Numbered from the stretch's first letter, positions 8,713-17,196 are shown. The stretch: DNA of 59,747 bases from Candidatus Moraniibacteriota bacterium (GCA_002747515.1 PDPP01000020.1:1-59747), one strand, 5' to 3'. Numbers and translations are program-made. The notes: generated by a model from the letters alone, not told the origin.

Positions 8713-9609
8713 TTATTTTTTTGTTGATGCATCGAAGATTGTTTGTATAGAGGCATCAAGTGTATTTGTAAACTCGTCTTCGCTTTGTTTTATTGATAAT
8801 CCTTCCGAAAGAGCACGTGAAAAACTTGCTATAATGCCATAATTTTGAGATAGTTTTTTGTTGGCTATTTCACGAGAATATCCTCCAGAGAGCGCAACAA
8901 CTCTTAAAACTTGTGGATGTTCAATACATTTTTTATATAAATTATTTTTGTTTGGAAGTGTGATCTTTATCATCACAAACTGATCATTTTGTAGTGTATC
9001 TAAATGTGTTAATAATTCTGTGAGAAGCAAGTTTTCTGCATGAGATTTTTCTGGTGCATATATATCAACTTCTGGTTCTATAATTGGTACAAGTCCTTTA
9101 GCGATAATTTGTTTTGCAATAGTAAATTGTTGTGAAACAATATTTGCAATTCCTACAGCATTTGCATTTTTGATAACCGAACGCATTTTTGTTCCAAAGA
9201 CATTTTGTGATTTTGCAAAATCTAGCATGCTATCTAGGTCAGGAATTGGTTTCATAAGTTGCACATTATTTTGTTCTTCATCCAATCCTTTGTCAATTTT
9301 TAAAAAAGGCACAATACTTTTCTTTTCCCATAGATATTGTGCTGTTGGCATTTTTTTAATATTTCTTTCAAGAGTATTTTGGAATAAGATTGCACCAAGA
9401 ATACGATCTTTGTTAAATGTGGGATTTGTGATAATACGTGTACGCATTTCATGAATTATGTCAAACATTTCCTTTTCATTGCTGTATTGTTCTTTATTTA
9501 TGCCGTACAAATTTAGTGTTTTTGGTGTGCTGCCACCACTTTGGTCTAGTGCTGCGATAAATCCTTTTGCTGTTTTAATTTTTTGAAATTGTTGTTTAAA
9601 ATAAGACAT
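8713..9609 (-). CDS. Fructose-bisphosphate aldolase, class I
   Basis: 298 residues, matching the single-domain bacterial class I family (COG3588). It cleaves fructose-1,6-bisphosphate to DHAP and glyceraldehyde-3-phosphate through a Schiff-base lysine. Recognisable blocks are FIAALDQSGGSTPKTL at the N-terminus, VPFLKIDKGL, FGTKMRS, IIEPEVDIY and VMIKITLPNK, whose Lys is the likely Schiff-base residue, then ALSGGYSREIANKKL. It heads a two-gene leftward unit with the COG0523 GTPase. No strong Shine-Dalgarno site. Confidence 0.92.
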   Translation of the reverse strand: MSYFKQQFQKIKTAKGFIAALDQSGGSTPKTLNLYGINKEQYSNEKEMFDIIHEMRTRIITNPTFNKDRILGAILFQNTLERNIKKMPTAQYLWEKKSIVPFLKIDKGLDEEQNNVQLMKPIPDLDSMLDFAKSQNVFGTKMRSVIKNANAVGIANIVSQQFTIAKQIIAKGLVPIIEPEVDIYAPEKSHAENLLLTELLTHLDTLQNDQFVMIKITLPNKNNLYKKCIEHPQVLRVVALSGGYSREIANKKLSQNYGIIASFSRALSEGLSIKQSEDEFTNTLDASIQTIFDASTKK

Positions 9610-9876
9610 TTTGTATCAATTTATTATTACATATTTAGTATAGTCTTCTTCAAAAAAAATGACAAAATAGAAAAACTTTAAAATATGTGTATTTAGAAAT
9701 TATTTCAGAAGAAGATATGAACTATAAATAGTCATTAAAATAATCAAAGGAGAGATTTATAGAGTAAAAATGATATATTTTTTGATTTTTTGAGAAGGTA
9801 TAAAAATATATTGCATTATCACATATGTATTATACTATGTTATACTAATTTTATAATATTATAATTTTTTACATTT

Positions 9877-11088
9877 ATGAAAAAGAAACTCGTTTTTATG
9901 AGTATTGGTGTTATTGTTGTCGTTGCTCTTGCTGGTTGTGGGTGCAAAAAAAACCAGAAAAAAGAAATTTCTATAGAAAAAGATATGGTTACACCAGCAG
10001 TAGGTGTAGTGCCATATGAAGCGCCAATAAATGCATCACCAATTACAGGATTAACATGTGATAATTATGATAAGCGTCCATTTGGTGTGATGTATAGTGG
10101 GAGTTTAGATGCGCGAAAATATTGGAAAAATCTTGATCAAGCGGATTTTGTGCTTGAGATGCCACATCGCATGCATAATGAGCCACGAATTTTGGCAGTT
10201 TTTCAATGTAACACACCAAATGAAGCTGGACCAATGCGTTCTGGTCGTGTTGATCATATGTCTGTTGCTGATTCTTTGGGAGCAATATTTGTTACATGGG
10301 GAAAGTCAATTGTAGCTAAATCAGCGATGGATCGTGGTTTTGTAGACAATTTGGAAGTGGGAAATGGCACAACATCAAGTGATGGTACACGAGCAGGTTT
10401 TATTGATCCAAATATCAAATTTTATTCTGCAAATTCTGCGTATGCAGATCTTGCAGGCGTAATTAAGATGGCGGACGACAAGGGATACAGTAAAGCAAGT
10501 ACATTTACAGGGTTTGCACATCAAGGTGAGATTGCGTCAGAAAAACGTCCAAATCATGGTGTTGTAGATGTGCGTTTTGATTCAACGCAGTACCGCATCA
10601 CATATAAATATGATAAAGCGACAAATTCATATAAACGTTTTCGTTCGGGAGAGCCAAGCATTGATTATGCAAGTGGTCAGCAATATGCGCCAAAGAATAT
10701 TATTGGTATTGTGACAAAGCGAGATGCATGGCTTGCTGAGAAAGATTATGTAGCGGAAGGATTGCGTGATCCGTGGATAGGTGTTCCAGAGGAAAAAATA
10801 GAAAGTAATCAATATCCAAACATGCAACTTGGAGATCCGTGGTTTGATACAGTTTTTGAAGGTAAAGCAAAGTTTTTTATGAATGGACAGTATATTAAGG
10901 GAACATGGAAGCGTGAAAAAGGGGAAAATCAACCATTTAAATTTTATGATGAAAATGGACAGGAAATTCATTTTGTACCGGGTCAGATTTGGATGCATGT
11001 TTTGCCACATGGACAGAAAGTTGGTTATGAAGATGAGGAAGAGTATTTAGAGGCACAGGAAAATCCAGAATCAGAAATGCAAAAGTAA
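9877..11088 (+). CDS. DUF3048 lipoprotein (YerB-like)
   Basis: 403 residues. The lipobox LAGC puts the lipidated Cys at residue 21, so the protein is probably anchored to the outer face of the membrane. The DUF3048 pattern is clear: SPITGLTCDNYDKRPFGVMY, QADFVLEMPHRMHNEPRILAVF, EAGPMRSGRVDHM and SLGAIFVTWGKS, then a C-terminal half with FRSGEPSIDYASGQQYAPKNI. Function unknown; often annotated YerB. No Shine-Dalgarno site. Followed by a perfect 17-bp terminator. Confidence 0.88.
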   Translation: MKKKLVFMSIGVIVVVALAGCGCKKNQKKEISIEKDMVTPAVGVVPYEAPINASPITGLTCDNYDKRPFGVMYSGSLDARKYWKNLDQADFVLEMPHRMHNEPRILAVFQCNTPNEAGPMRSGRVDHMSVADSLGAIFVTWGKSIVAKSAMDRGFVDNLEVGNGTTSSDGTRAGFIDPNIKFYSANSAYADLAGVIKMADDKGYSKASTFTGFAHQGEIASEKRPNHGVVDVRFDSTQYRITYKYDKATNSYKRFRSGEPSIDYASGQQYAPKNIIGIVTKRDAWLAEKDYVAEGLRDPWIGVPEEKIESNQYPNMQLGDPWFDTVFEGKAKFFMNGQYIKGTWKREKGENQPFKFYDENGQEIHFVPGQIWMHVLPHGQKVGYEDEEEYLEAQENPESEMQK

Positions 11089-11107
11089 TTTTGAGCAGGT
11101 ACATCAA

Positions 11108-11155
11108 AAAATATTCATTGTGTGATATACTGCACACAATGAATATTTTTTATTT
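11108..11155 (+). terminator. Strong terminator whose loop contains an extended -10 sequence
   Basis: Perfect 17-bp stem (11108-11124 with 11133-11149) and an 8-nt loop, followed by TTTTTATTTTT. TGATATACT spans the 5' arm and loop (11123-11131) and could serve as a -10 for holA. Confidence 0.85.
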
Positions 11156-11217
11156 TTAAAATTTCGGCTAACGGTAAGTTTTTGATGGTGTATGAAATAT
11201 CTTATAAGATACTTACT

Positions 11218-12180
11218 ATGAGTTTTTACTGGATAATGATTTTATTTTTTTATGGTGAAGAAACATTTCAATCTTCACAAAAAGTACAAAAATTGAAAAA
11301 AAGTTTTTTGGATAATCATGCATCGAGTGAACCAATTGTTTTTGATTGTGAAGAGAAGTGTGATGTGAATGAGATTGCTGGAGCGTTTGCTGTACAAGAT
11401 CTTTTTTCTCAGGAAAAAATGATTGTAATTGAAAATTTTTTTGCAAACACAAAAGCTGAAGAGCAAAAACAATTATTAGAATATTTAGATATACAAATAT
11501 CGGATGTAATTATTTTTTTTGAAAAATGTGTACCACGCAAAAATGCTACGCTTTTTACATGGTTGATAAAAAATGCACAAACTGTCTTTGAAAGCAAGGA
11601 GTTACAAGGATTTGAATTAGAAAGATGGATAGAGGAGGTAAGTGCAAATCGTAATATTGATATCGATATTGCCGCTATAAAAGAGTTGATATTATATGTT
11701 GGCAATGACCTTTGGCTTTTGTCACAAGAGATAGATAAGCTGGGTAATTATGCAGGAGGTGATAATATTTCTGTTGATAGTGTAAAACAAATGGTACATG
11801 GACGTGTGGATGCAGACATGTTTCAAACAGTTGAATCTATCGTTTCTGGCGATAAAGGGAAGGCGATGATGTTTTTGAAAAAACAAATTGCAAAGGGTGA
11901 TGAACCATTTCATATTTTTAGTATGTATGCGTATCAATTGCGAACATTGATCTTGATAAGTGGCGTGGTAAGTGACAAAAAGATTTTTGATAAAAACAGT
12001 ATTGCAAAGATTGTAAAGATTCATCCGTTTGTTGTACAAAAATCTCTTTCAATGTTGCAAAATATATCCCAAAAAAAGCTTAAAAAAATGCATAAAGATT
12101 TAACCTTACTTGATCGTGATGTAAAACAGGGAAAAAGGGATATTTTTGAAGCACTAGATATTTTTATAACACGTGTATAA
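11218..12180 (+). CDS. holA: DNA polymerase III delta subunit
   Basis: Clamp-loader subunit that opens the sliding clamp. The Walker-A-less AAA+ fold begins MILFFYGEETFQSSQKVQKLK, close to the canonical MIxFLYGxDT start. Later blocks ELILYVGNDLWLLSQEIDKL, VHGRVDADMFQTVESIVSGDKGKA and FHIFSMYAYQLRTLILI match delta domains II-III. The frame opens at 11182, but ATG 11218 (or 11236) fits the family start better. No Shine-Dalgarno site. It is convergent with rpsT, a neighbour often seen beside holA in other bacteria. Confidence 0.9.
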   Translation: MSFYWIMILFFYGEETFQSSQKVQKLKKSFLDNHASSEPIVFDCEEKCDVNEIAGAFAVQDLFSQEKMIVIENFFANTKAEEQKQLLEYLDIQISDVIIFFEKCVPRKNATLFTWLIKNAQTVFESKELQGFELERWIEEVSANRNIDIDIAAIKELILYVGNDLWLLSQEIDKLGNYAGGDNISVDSVKQMVHGRVDADMFQTVESIVSGDKGKAMMFLKKQIAKGDEPFHIFSMYAYQLRTLILISGVVSDKKIFDKNSIAKIVKIHPFVVQKSLSMLQNISQKKLKKMHKDLTLLDRDVKQGKRDIFEALDIFITRV

Positions 12181-12290
12181 AACAATTCTTGATTGTAAGA
12201 AAAAATGTTTTTGTGATGAAGATGATAAAAGTGCATGCCAATAGAAAACTAGCGAACAGGCTCTTATAAATAAATTATTAAAAAAAATAA

Positions 12291-12326
12291 AAAACTCGAT
12301 AAATTGTAATGTATCGAGTTTTTGTA
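12291..12326. terminator. Bidirectional terminator between holA and rpsT
   Basis: AAAACTCGAT (12291-12300)/ATCGAGTTTT (12313-12322) perfect stem, with A/T runs on both sides. Confidence 0.85.
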
Positions 12327-12330
12327 GAAA

Positions 12331-12597
12331 TTATTTTTTTGTTGCTAAAACCATTTTATTTAGTCGTGATTTTTTGCGTGCTGCAGTGTTTTTCTTGATT
12401 ACATTTTTTTGTACCGCTTTGTCAAGTGTTTTTTGTGATAAGAGGAGATATTTTTCCATTTCTTTTTTATCACCGGCATGCACTGCTTTTTCAAGGTTTC
12501 TTATTGCTGCACGATAAGCACCACGTGTTTTACGATTTTCTTCTGTCTTTTTTGCAGTGACTTTCATGTATTTTTTTGCAGAATCTTTAATCGGCAT
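12331..12597 (-). CDS. rpsT: 30S ribosomal protein S20
   Basis: 88 residues from MPIKDSAKKYMKVTAKKTEENRKTRGAY, the usual S20 length and basic helical character (R/K-rich, ending RLNKMVLATKK). It binds 16S rRNA in the body of the small subunit. The open frame extends to 12720, but the added 41 residues are hydrophobic and unlike S20. No Shine-Dalgarno site; TATACACT sits directly against the ATG, so initiation may be leaderless or nearly so. Confidence 0.92.
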   Translation of the reverse strand: MPIKDSAKKYMKVTAKKTEENRKTRGAYRAAIRNLEKAVHAGDKKEMEKYLLLSQKTLDKAVQKNVIKKNTAARKKSRLNKMVLATKK

Positions 12598-12710
12598 AGT
12601 GTATAAAATTTTTAGTAATAAATTGTGAGCATTATATATTACGAATATTATTGTAAAACTGAGAAATTTACAAAATAATCGTTTATTCTTTATAGCATAG
12701 AAAATGTATT

Positions 12711-12740
12711 TTGGCAACAATAGTTAAAAGGTGATACACT
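12711..12740 (+). promoter_or_regulatory. Promoter for ruvA-rsmI
   Basis: TTGGCA (12711-12716), 18-nt spacer, TACACT (12735-12740) preceded by TGA (extended -10). Leader ~60 nt, very AT-rich. Confidence 0.55.
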
Positions 12741-12806
12741 ACTAGCGAAATATTTTATTTTTCAAAATTTAATATTTAAATTTTTTAATTTTTAAATTCT
12801 AAAAAA

Positions 12807-13373
12807 ATGATTGGTTTTTTGAAAGGTGACGTTTTAAAGAAAAATGATGATAATGTAATCATCGGAGTGAATGGTGTTGGATATAAAGTTTTTATGACAG
12901 AATATGGTATCGAGCAATGTGGTAATGCATCAGTGGCTATCTCTGTATATACACATGTGCGAGAACAAGAGATATCATTATATGGATTTTTACAAGAAGA
13001 GGAGCAGGAAATTTTTGAGCTTCTTATCAGTGTATCTGGTATTGGTCCAAAGGCAGCCCTTAACATCCTTACGGTATCTGACGTAGTATCAATCAAGGCA
13101 GCGATTGTTGCTGAAGATACAACAATTCTTACAAAAGTTTCAGGAATCGGTCCAAAGACAGCAAAAAAAGTTGTACATGAGCTTTCTGATAAGATTGTAG
13201 TGCCAATCAATAAAGCTGTGGGTGGTGCAGTCGCAAATTCTGATGCAATTGATGCACTGAGATCTATGGGATACTCTGTTACAGAGGCGCGTGATGCATT
13301 GAGTGAAGTGTCAAAGGATATTGTTGACGTAGGTGAGCGTGTAAAGGAAGCGCTTAAATATTTAGGAAAATAA
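12807..13373 (+). CDS. ruvA: Holliday junction branch migration protein RuvA
   Basis: 188 residues, normal for RuvA. The N-terminal OB fold begins MIGFLKGDVLKKNDDNVIIGVNGVGYKVF. Two helix-hairpin-helix motifs follow: LLISVSGIGPKAALNIL and LTKVSGIGPKTAKKVVHEL. The C-terminal UBA-like domain (AIDALRSMGYSVTEARDAL) contacts RuvB. It binds Holliday junctions and loads the RuvB motor. No ruvB or ruvC in this window. Two nucleotides separate it from rsmI, so they form an operon. Confidence 0.96.
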   Translation: MIGFLKGDVLKKNDDNVIIGVNGVGYKVFMTEYGIEQCGNASVAISVYTHVREQEISLYGFLQEEEQEIFELLISVSGIGPKAALNILTVSDVVSIKAAIVAEDTTILTKVSGIGPKTAKKVVHELSDKIVVPINKAVGGAVANSDAIDALRSMGYSVTEARDALSEVSKDIVDVGERVKEALKYLGK

Positions 13374-13374
13374 T

Positions 13375-14055
13375 ATGGAGATAAAAAAAGGAATTTTATA
13401 TGTTGTTGCGACGCCAATTGGCAACCTTGCTGATATGACATTTCGTGCAGTAGACACATTGTTAAGTGTTGATTTGATTGCATGTGAGGATACACGTGTG
13501 ACGAGAAAGTTACTTGCACATTATGATATTAATACGCATGTCATTACGTATCATCAACATACAAATAATTCAAAATTACAGAGAATTATAGAAGAGATAC
13601 GCGCTGGAAAAAATATTGCGATTGTGACAGATGCTGGCACACCAGGCATGAGTGATCCTGGTAATAAGTTGGTTGCAGAAGCAATTACGCATGAGATTGA
13701 AATTGTGCCAATTCCGGGCACATCAGCAGTCAGTACGTTAATATCTGTTGCTGGTATTGATATGCAAAAATTTACATTCATGGCGTATCCACCACACAAA
13801 AAAGGACGGAAAACATTTTTTGAAAAAGTTTGTGCGAGTGAAGTTCCAATTATTTATTATGAAAGTGTGCATCGTATTTTAAAAAATCTTTCGATGCTTT
13901 CTGAAATGGATAAAAATATAAAAATTATTGTAGGAAAAGAACTAACAAAAATACATGAACAAATCATACGTGGAAGTGTGGATGAAATATTGAAGTATTT
14001 TGAAGAAAACCCTGATAAAGTGCGTGGTGAGTTTGTGATTATTGCATATAGATAA
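13375..14055 (+). CDS. rsmI: 16S rRNA (cytidine(1402)-2'-O)-methyltransferase
   Basis: 226 residues. SAM-dependent methylation of C1402 in the ribosomal decoding centre. Family blocks: GILYVVATPIGNLADMTFRAV, CEDTRVTRKLLAHY, IVTDAGTPGMSDPG and VPIPGTSAVSTLISVAG, then FMAYPPHKKGRK and IIYYESVHRI. The C-terminal extension of longer RsmI proteins is absent. It starts immediately after the ruvA stop. Confidence 0.95.
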   Translation: MEIKKGILYVVATPIGNLADMTFRAVDTLLSVDLIACEDTRVTRKLLAHYDINTHVITYHQHTNNSKLQRIIEEIRAGKNIAIVTDAGTPGMSDPGNKLVAEAITHEIEIVPIPGTSAVSTLISVAGIDMQKFTFMAYPPHKKGRKTFFEKVCASEVPIIYYESVHRILKNLSMLSEMDKNIKIIVGKELTKIHEQIIRGSVDEILKYFEENPDKVRGEFVIIAYR

Positions 14056-14105
14056 TGACAGGAAGTGTAAAAGTAGAAAAGTGTATTTTATAAAGAAGAA
14101 AAAAT

Positions 14106-14136
14106 AAAAAACCACCAAAATACATTAGTGGTTTTT
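14106..14136. terminator. Terminator between rsmI and the DUF883-like gene
   Basis: AAAAAACCAC (14106-14115)/GTGGTTTTTT (14128-14136 region), usable from both strands. Confidence 0.8.
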
Positions 14137-14141
14137 ATAAT

Positions 14142-14435
14142 CTATCGTCGTGTAATGATAAGTGCAATCATTGCACCAATGAGTGCACCAACTGCAGCTG
14201 CGATGCCGATAGATTTTTCTGGATTTTCACGGACATATTCGCGTGTTTGTTTATGTGCTTCATGCACTTTTTCTTTTGCGTTTTCTGCAGTATCAGCAAT
14301 ATGTGTTTTTGTTTCATCAATTTTTTCTGTAATTACTGTTTTTGCATCAGTATATGCATCCATACTTTTTTGAAGTGCTGCATCTGCTTTACTTGCTAGT
14401 GGCGTTGTTGCTTTTGTAATAGGTCCTTTTGTCAT
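14142..14435 (-). CDS. DUF883/YqjD-ElaB-like membrane-anchored protein
   Basis: 97 residues. A long amphipathic, Ala/Lys/Glu-rich helix (~15-65) is followed by the family-like tail YVRENPEKSIGIAAAVGALIGAMIALIITRR, a C-terminal membrane anchor. In E. coli, YqjD and ElaB are tail-anchored inner-membrane proteins that bind ribosomes in stationary phase. That role is only suggested here. The next leftward gene is a YqjE-like protein, mirroring the yqjD-yqjE pairing. Confidence 0.75.
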   Translation of the reverse strand: MTKGPITKATTPLASKADAALQKSMDAYTDAKTVITEKIDETKTHIADTAENAKEKVHEAHKQTREYVRENPEKSIGIAAAVGALIGAMIALIITRR

Positions 14436-14454
14436 AGTTGTTTTTTAAATTAAT

Positions 14455-14796
14455 TTATTTATTGTTTTTTTGTGTTAATGCGATGATGAGTGCAACGATA
14501 AAGATAGTAATTCCCGTAACAAGAAGACCAAACCATATACCAAATTCTGAAACAGTGCCGAGCCAAATGGAAAATCCTGTAAGCATAAATATAAGACCAG
14601 TAAGTCCGAGAAATACAACTGTGAGCATCATGACAATATTGTGTGTGATGCGATGTGCAGTTGCTTCAATGCGTTCAATGATGCGTTCTTGTGCAAGTTT
14701 GAGAAGTGATCCTGTAAGTTCGGATATTGCAGCGACAATTGGTGATTCTGTTGCAAAGTTTTCTCGTTGTGTTTGTTGAGAATTTTGTTTTGTCAT
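14455..14796 (-). CDS. YqjE/phage-holin-III-like membrane protein
   Basis: 113 residues from MTKQNSQQTQRENF; the open frame to 14877 adds an unlikely N-terminus that overlaps the terminator. Residues ~25-50 form an amphipathic helix (LAQERIIERIEATAHRI), then two membrane helices: IVMMLTVVFLGLTGLIFMLT and FGIWFGLLVTGITIFIVALII. Layout and pairing with the DUF883-like gene suggest the DUF1469/YqjE group. Function unknown. Confidence 0.7.
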   Translation of the reverse strand: MTKQNSQQTQRENFATESPIVAAISELTGSLLKLAQERIIERIEATAHRITHNIVMMLTVVFLGLTGLIFMLTGFSIWLGTVSEFGIWFGLLVTGITIFIVALIIALTQKNNK

Positions 14797-14861
14797 AGAA
14801 TTTTTTATCAAATATTTATCTAGTATAAATATATCACGAATGCACATAAAATTGAAATAAA

Positions 14862-14898
14862 AACCCCAACAGAACACGTTTGTGTTTCTGTTGGGGTT
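14862..14898 (-). terminator. Terminator for the 14902-15261 gene
   Basis: AACCCCAACAGAA (14862-14874) pairs perfectly with TTCTGTTGGGGTT (14886-14898); CAC/GTG extends the stem inward. On the minus strand it follows the stop at 14902 and runs into TTTATTTCAATTTT. Confidence 0.85.
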
Positions 14899-14901
14899 AT
14901 G

Positions 14902-15261
14902 TTATGCACGCACTTCATGAGACTTGCCATCTAGCATGGTCTCATGAAATGACTCTTCTAAAAAATTGTCACAAACACTTAAGTACGTGACAGTGACAAT
15001 TTTTTTTATCCGTTCATTTCGAGGAAATAACCGCAACATACGAAATGCGGCTTTTTCTGTTAAAATTCCTGAGGCCAGAACAGCCTCAATTACATTGACA
15101 TTTGATTTATAGTGATCTATTAAACTATAAATCTCTTCATCATTCAACTCGTTTTTATATGTTTCTAAAAGCGAGATGAGTTTTGCTTTTTTATCACCAT
15201 ATGATTGGTGTAAGACGTTAATTATAAGGATAATTTTTTGTGTAAGAGCTTGTGTACTCAT
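14902..15261 (-). CDS. Uncharacterised 119-residue helical protein
   Basis: No family recognised. It is predicted cytoplasmic and largely helical (QKIILIINVLHQSY, AKLISLLETYKNEL, EEIYSLIDHYKSNVNVIEAVL), with a two-Cys-free middle and one Cys near residue 98. A strong Shine-Dalgarno site (AAGGAGA) precedes the ATG, like the stress-cluster genes nearby. Monocistronic with its own strong terminator. Confidence 0.6.
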   Translation of the reverse strand: MSTQALTQKIILIINVLHQSYGDKKAKLISLLETYKNELNDEEIYSLIDHYKSNVNVIEAVLASGILTEKAAFRMLRLFPRNERIKKIVTVTYLSVCDNFLEESFHETMLDGKSHEVRA

Positions 15262-15437
15262 GCTTTTCTCCTTTTTAATTTATTTTTTGAATAATTAACA
15301 AAACATTGTATCATAAAATAATAAATTTGTCAACATTTTTCTGATGTAAAGACCGTATAATAAGCGTAAAAACAGAATATTTGGTAAAATATAAAAAGTA
15401 AGAGTAAATTATTATAATTATTAATTTATTATAAAAT

Positions 15438-16112
15438 ATGAAAAATATAATTATTTTTTCTACACTATGTGTAATTGGTATAATGAGTTTTTTTGTTTAT
15501 AACAATTATTTTTTTGATGGAAAAGTTAGTGACACGTCACAACAAAAAACGCCACACAACTTTGATAAAAAAGAAGGAAAAAGAGTAAAAAATGAAAAAG
15601 AGTTGCACCATGCAGTACAACAACAAAATGAAGATATAATTGATGAGAGCGTGAAAGAAATGCAGGAAGACACAATGATTTCTGTGCCATTCATATTTGG
15701 AACGGGAAATGTTGGGTGTGGTGTCGGTATAAAATTTGTGTCGTATAAAGTGGAACACACACAAAGTGTTTTGGATATCGTATATAGAAAACTTTTTGAC
15801 AGTGGTTTAGAGATTTCGCCGGAGTATCGTAATCCTATCTTATCTTATGAATTTTTGATGTATGATTCTGTGGTATTGTCTAATGGCAATGCACGTGTGT
15901 ATCTCAGTGGGGATATGCGTGGACCTGGTCACTGTACATTACCAGAAATACGTGCATTGATTGATGAGGCAGCATTTCAGTTTGATACTGTGGATACAGT
16001 GACAGTGTATCTCAATGGTGAAATTTATGACTGGTGCGAAAAAGATCTCTCGGACGGAGAAACAGGTTGTCCAGCTAAAAAGAAATTATGGATAGATAGA
16101 AAAGATAAATGA
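15438..16112 (+). CDS. Membrane-anchored GerMN-like domain protein
   Basis: 224 residues. An N-terminal membrane helix (IIIFSTLCVIGIMSFFVYNNYFF) is followed by a charged linker (~30-80). The C-terminal domain (~95-215) contains ARVYLSGDMRGPGHCTLPEIRALIDEAAFQFDTVDTVTVYLNG, which fits the GerMN fold (PF10646) of spore-germination GerM and other extracytoplasmic proteins. Five Cys lie in this domain (VGCGVG, PGHCTL, DWCEKD, TGCPAK), so disulfides are possible. Ligand unknown. No Shine-Dalgarno site. Confidence 0.65.
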   Translation: MKNIIIFSTLCVIGIMSFFVYNNYFFDGKVSDTSQQKTPHNFDKKEGKRVKNEKELHHAVQQQNEDIIDESVKEMQEDTMISVPFIFGTGNVGCGVGIKFVSYKVEHTQSVLDIVYRKLFDSGLEISPEYRNPILSYEFLMYDSVVLSNGNARVYLSGDMRGPGHCTLPEIRALIDEAAFQFDTVDTVTVYLNGEIYDWCEKDLSDGETGCPAKKKLWIDRKDK

Positions 16113-16160
16113 AAATAGAGTTTTTTAGATTTTTTGCATTTTTTAGGGGAATATCTTTTT

Positions 16161-16202
16161 GTATCATAAAAATTATTTGACACTTTTATTTTTTTATGAT
16201 AC
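16161..16202. promoter_or_regulatory. 12-bp inverted repeat straddling a promoter -35
   Basis: GTATCATAAAAA (16161-16172) and TTTTTATGATAC (16191-16202) are exact inverse complements 18 nt apart. They flank TTGACA (16177-16182) and overlap the -10. Either an operator for the transpeptidase gene or a terminator for the gene ending at 16112. Confidence 0.5.
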
Positions 16203-16205
16203 AGT
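16177..16205 (+). promoter_or_regulatory. Promoter for the L,D-transpeptidase gene
   Basis: TTGACA (16177-16182), 17-nt spacer, TACAGT (16200-16205) preceded by TGA. The same TTTATGATACAGT occurs in the promoter at 16962-16990. Confidence 0.6.
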
Positions 16206-16256
16206 TTTCTGTTGTTTGATTTTTTTAAAAATTTTAACAAAAAAAAGGAGAGCGTG

Positions 16257-16868
16257 ATGTTCACCATGAGATTTTTTGTAATTTTGACAGTTCTTTTATG
16301 TGCTCACTCTTCATATGCGTGGCATACTGCTGATTTTTTTCAGCATACGGTTAGAAAAGGGGACACTCTTGCAAAGTTGGTGCCAGAGCATCAATGGCTA
16401 TTGGTGCAAAAGGTGAATCGGATTGATTTTAGACATTTGCCTTTGGGGGAAAATATTCTTCTACCACGGTGGTCAGGCCTAACTTTACAAGATATTGCTC
16501 CACCTGTAGATATTGTAGCTCCAGCACTTATTTATGATGCCCGTGGTATTGTGATATATATAAATTTACAATATTTCGGTGCTTATGAATATGGTCGCCT
16601 GAAATATTGGGGACCTGTATCAACAGGTAAAAATGACAGTACGCCACGTGGCAGGTTTTTTGTGCAGTGGAAGTGTAAAGACTATGTTTCTCGTAAATAT
16701 TATTCTGCAATGCCATTTTCTGTGGCTTATGATAGTGCAGGATATTTTTTACACCAACAATCGTTAACTGGGAAGCCGGCATCACATGGGTGCACACGAT
16801 TGCTCATGGAAGATGCTCAATGGATTTTCTATTGGCTGCGAAAAGGTGATCTCATTATGATTATTTAA
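16257..16868 (+). CDS. LysM-L,D-transpeptidase (YkuD family)
   Basis: 203 residues, probably secreted: signal peptide MFTMRFFVILTVLLCAHSSYAWH. A LysM-like region follows (FFQHTVRKGDTLAKLV, RIDFRHLPLGENILLP), then a YkuD catalytic domain (~90-203). The active site is HQQSLTGKPASHGCTRL, with nucleophile Cys ~179. Such enzymes form 3-3 cross-links or attach proteins to peptidoglycan. The ATG at 16257 is chosen because AAAAAAGGAG lies 6-7 nt upstream; the frame opens at 16212. Confidence 0.9.
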   Translation: MFTMRFFVILTVLLCAHSSYAWHTADFFQHTVRKGDTLAKLVPEHQWLLVQKVNRIDFRHLPLGENILLPRWSGLTLQDIAPPVDIVAPALIYDARGIVIYINLQYFGAYEYGRLKYWGPVSTGKNDSTPRGRFFVQWKCKDYVSRKYYSAMPFSVAYDSAGYFLHQQSLTGKPASHGCTRLLMEDAQWIFYWLRKGDLIMII

Positions 16869-17196
16869 ACAACAAAGCGGTATGTGTTTTAAAAAAATAC
16901 ATGCCGCTATTCTTTGTCGTGTAGGAAATTTTTTAGATAGGTAAGATTGTTTGTTTTTAGCTAGACTTTTTTGTTTATTTATGATACAGTAACACGTCTT
17001 GTGGGCATTGATGATTTGTGTGTATTTTTTAGAATTTTGTTTGTTCAATGGAGTGGATAAGGTTCTGGAAAATATCCAGATATGTGGATTGAAAAAATCC
17101 ACTGTTCGTTTAAAATTTGAAGTTTAAAAGTAGGATGAAAACTAACACCTTCATAAAGGTAAACCTCATTATTCTCAATTAAAAGGAGGAAAGATT
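16869..17196 (+). promoter_or_regulatory. 328-nt gap: weak terminator, cluster promoter, structured leader
   Basis: A hairpin (AGCGGTATGT 16875-16884 / ACATGCCGCT 16899-16908) ends the previous gene. The promoter at 16962-16990 should begin a ~200-nt leader near 16997. It contains three small hairpins: TCTGGA/TCCAGA (17064-17080), GTGGATT/AATCCAC (17084-17102) and ACCTT/AAGGT (17147-17160). AAAAGGAGG precedes the ATG. No known riboswitch consensus was recognised. Confidence 0.5.
16962..16990 (+). promoter_or_regulatory. Promoter of the TelA/DUF350 cluster
   Basis: TAGACT (16962-16967), 17-nt spacer, TACAGT (16985-16990) with TGA before it (extended -10). Confidence 0.5.

Noticed and set aside
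9610..9876. Promoter for the DUF3048 gene from TATACT boxes at 9831 and 9841
   Set aside because: No acceptable -35 at the right spacing; the region is simply AT-rich.
12785..13519. 244-residue minus-strand ORF opposite ruvA
   Set aside because: Shadow of ruvA/rsmI; Thr/Ser-rich translation with no motif, and both plus-strand genes are certain.
16991..17196. Known riboswitch in the stress-cluster leader
   Set aside because: No match to the consensus cores I know (TPP, SAM, yybP-ykoY, c-di-GMP); only generic hairpins.
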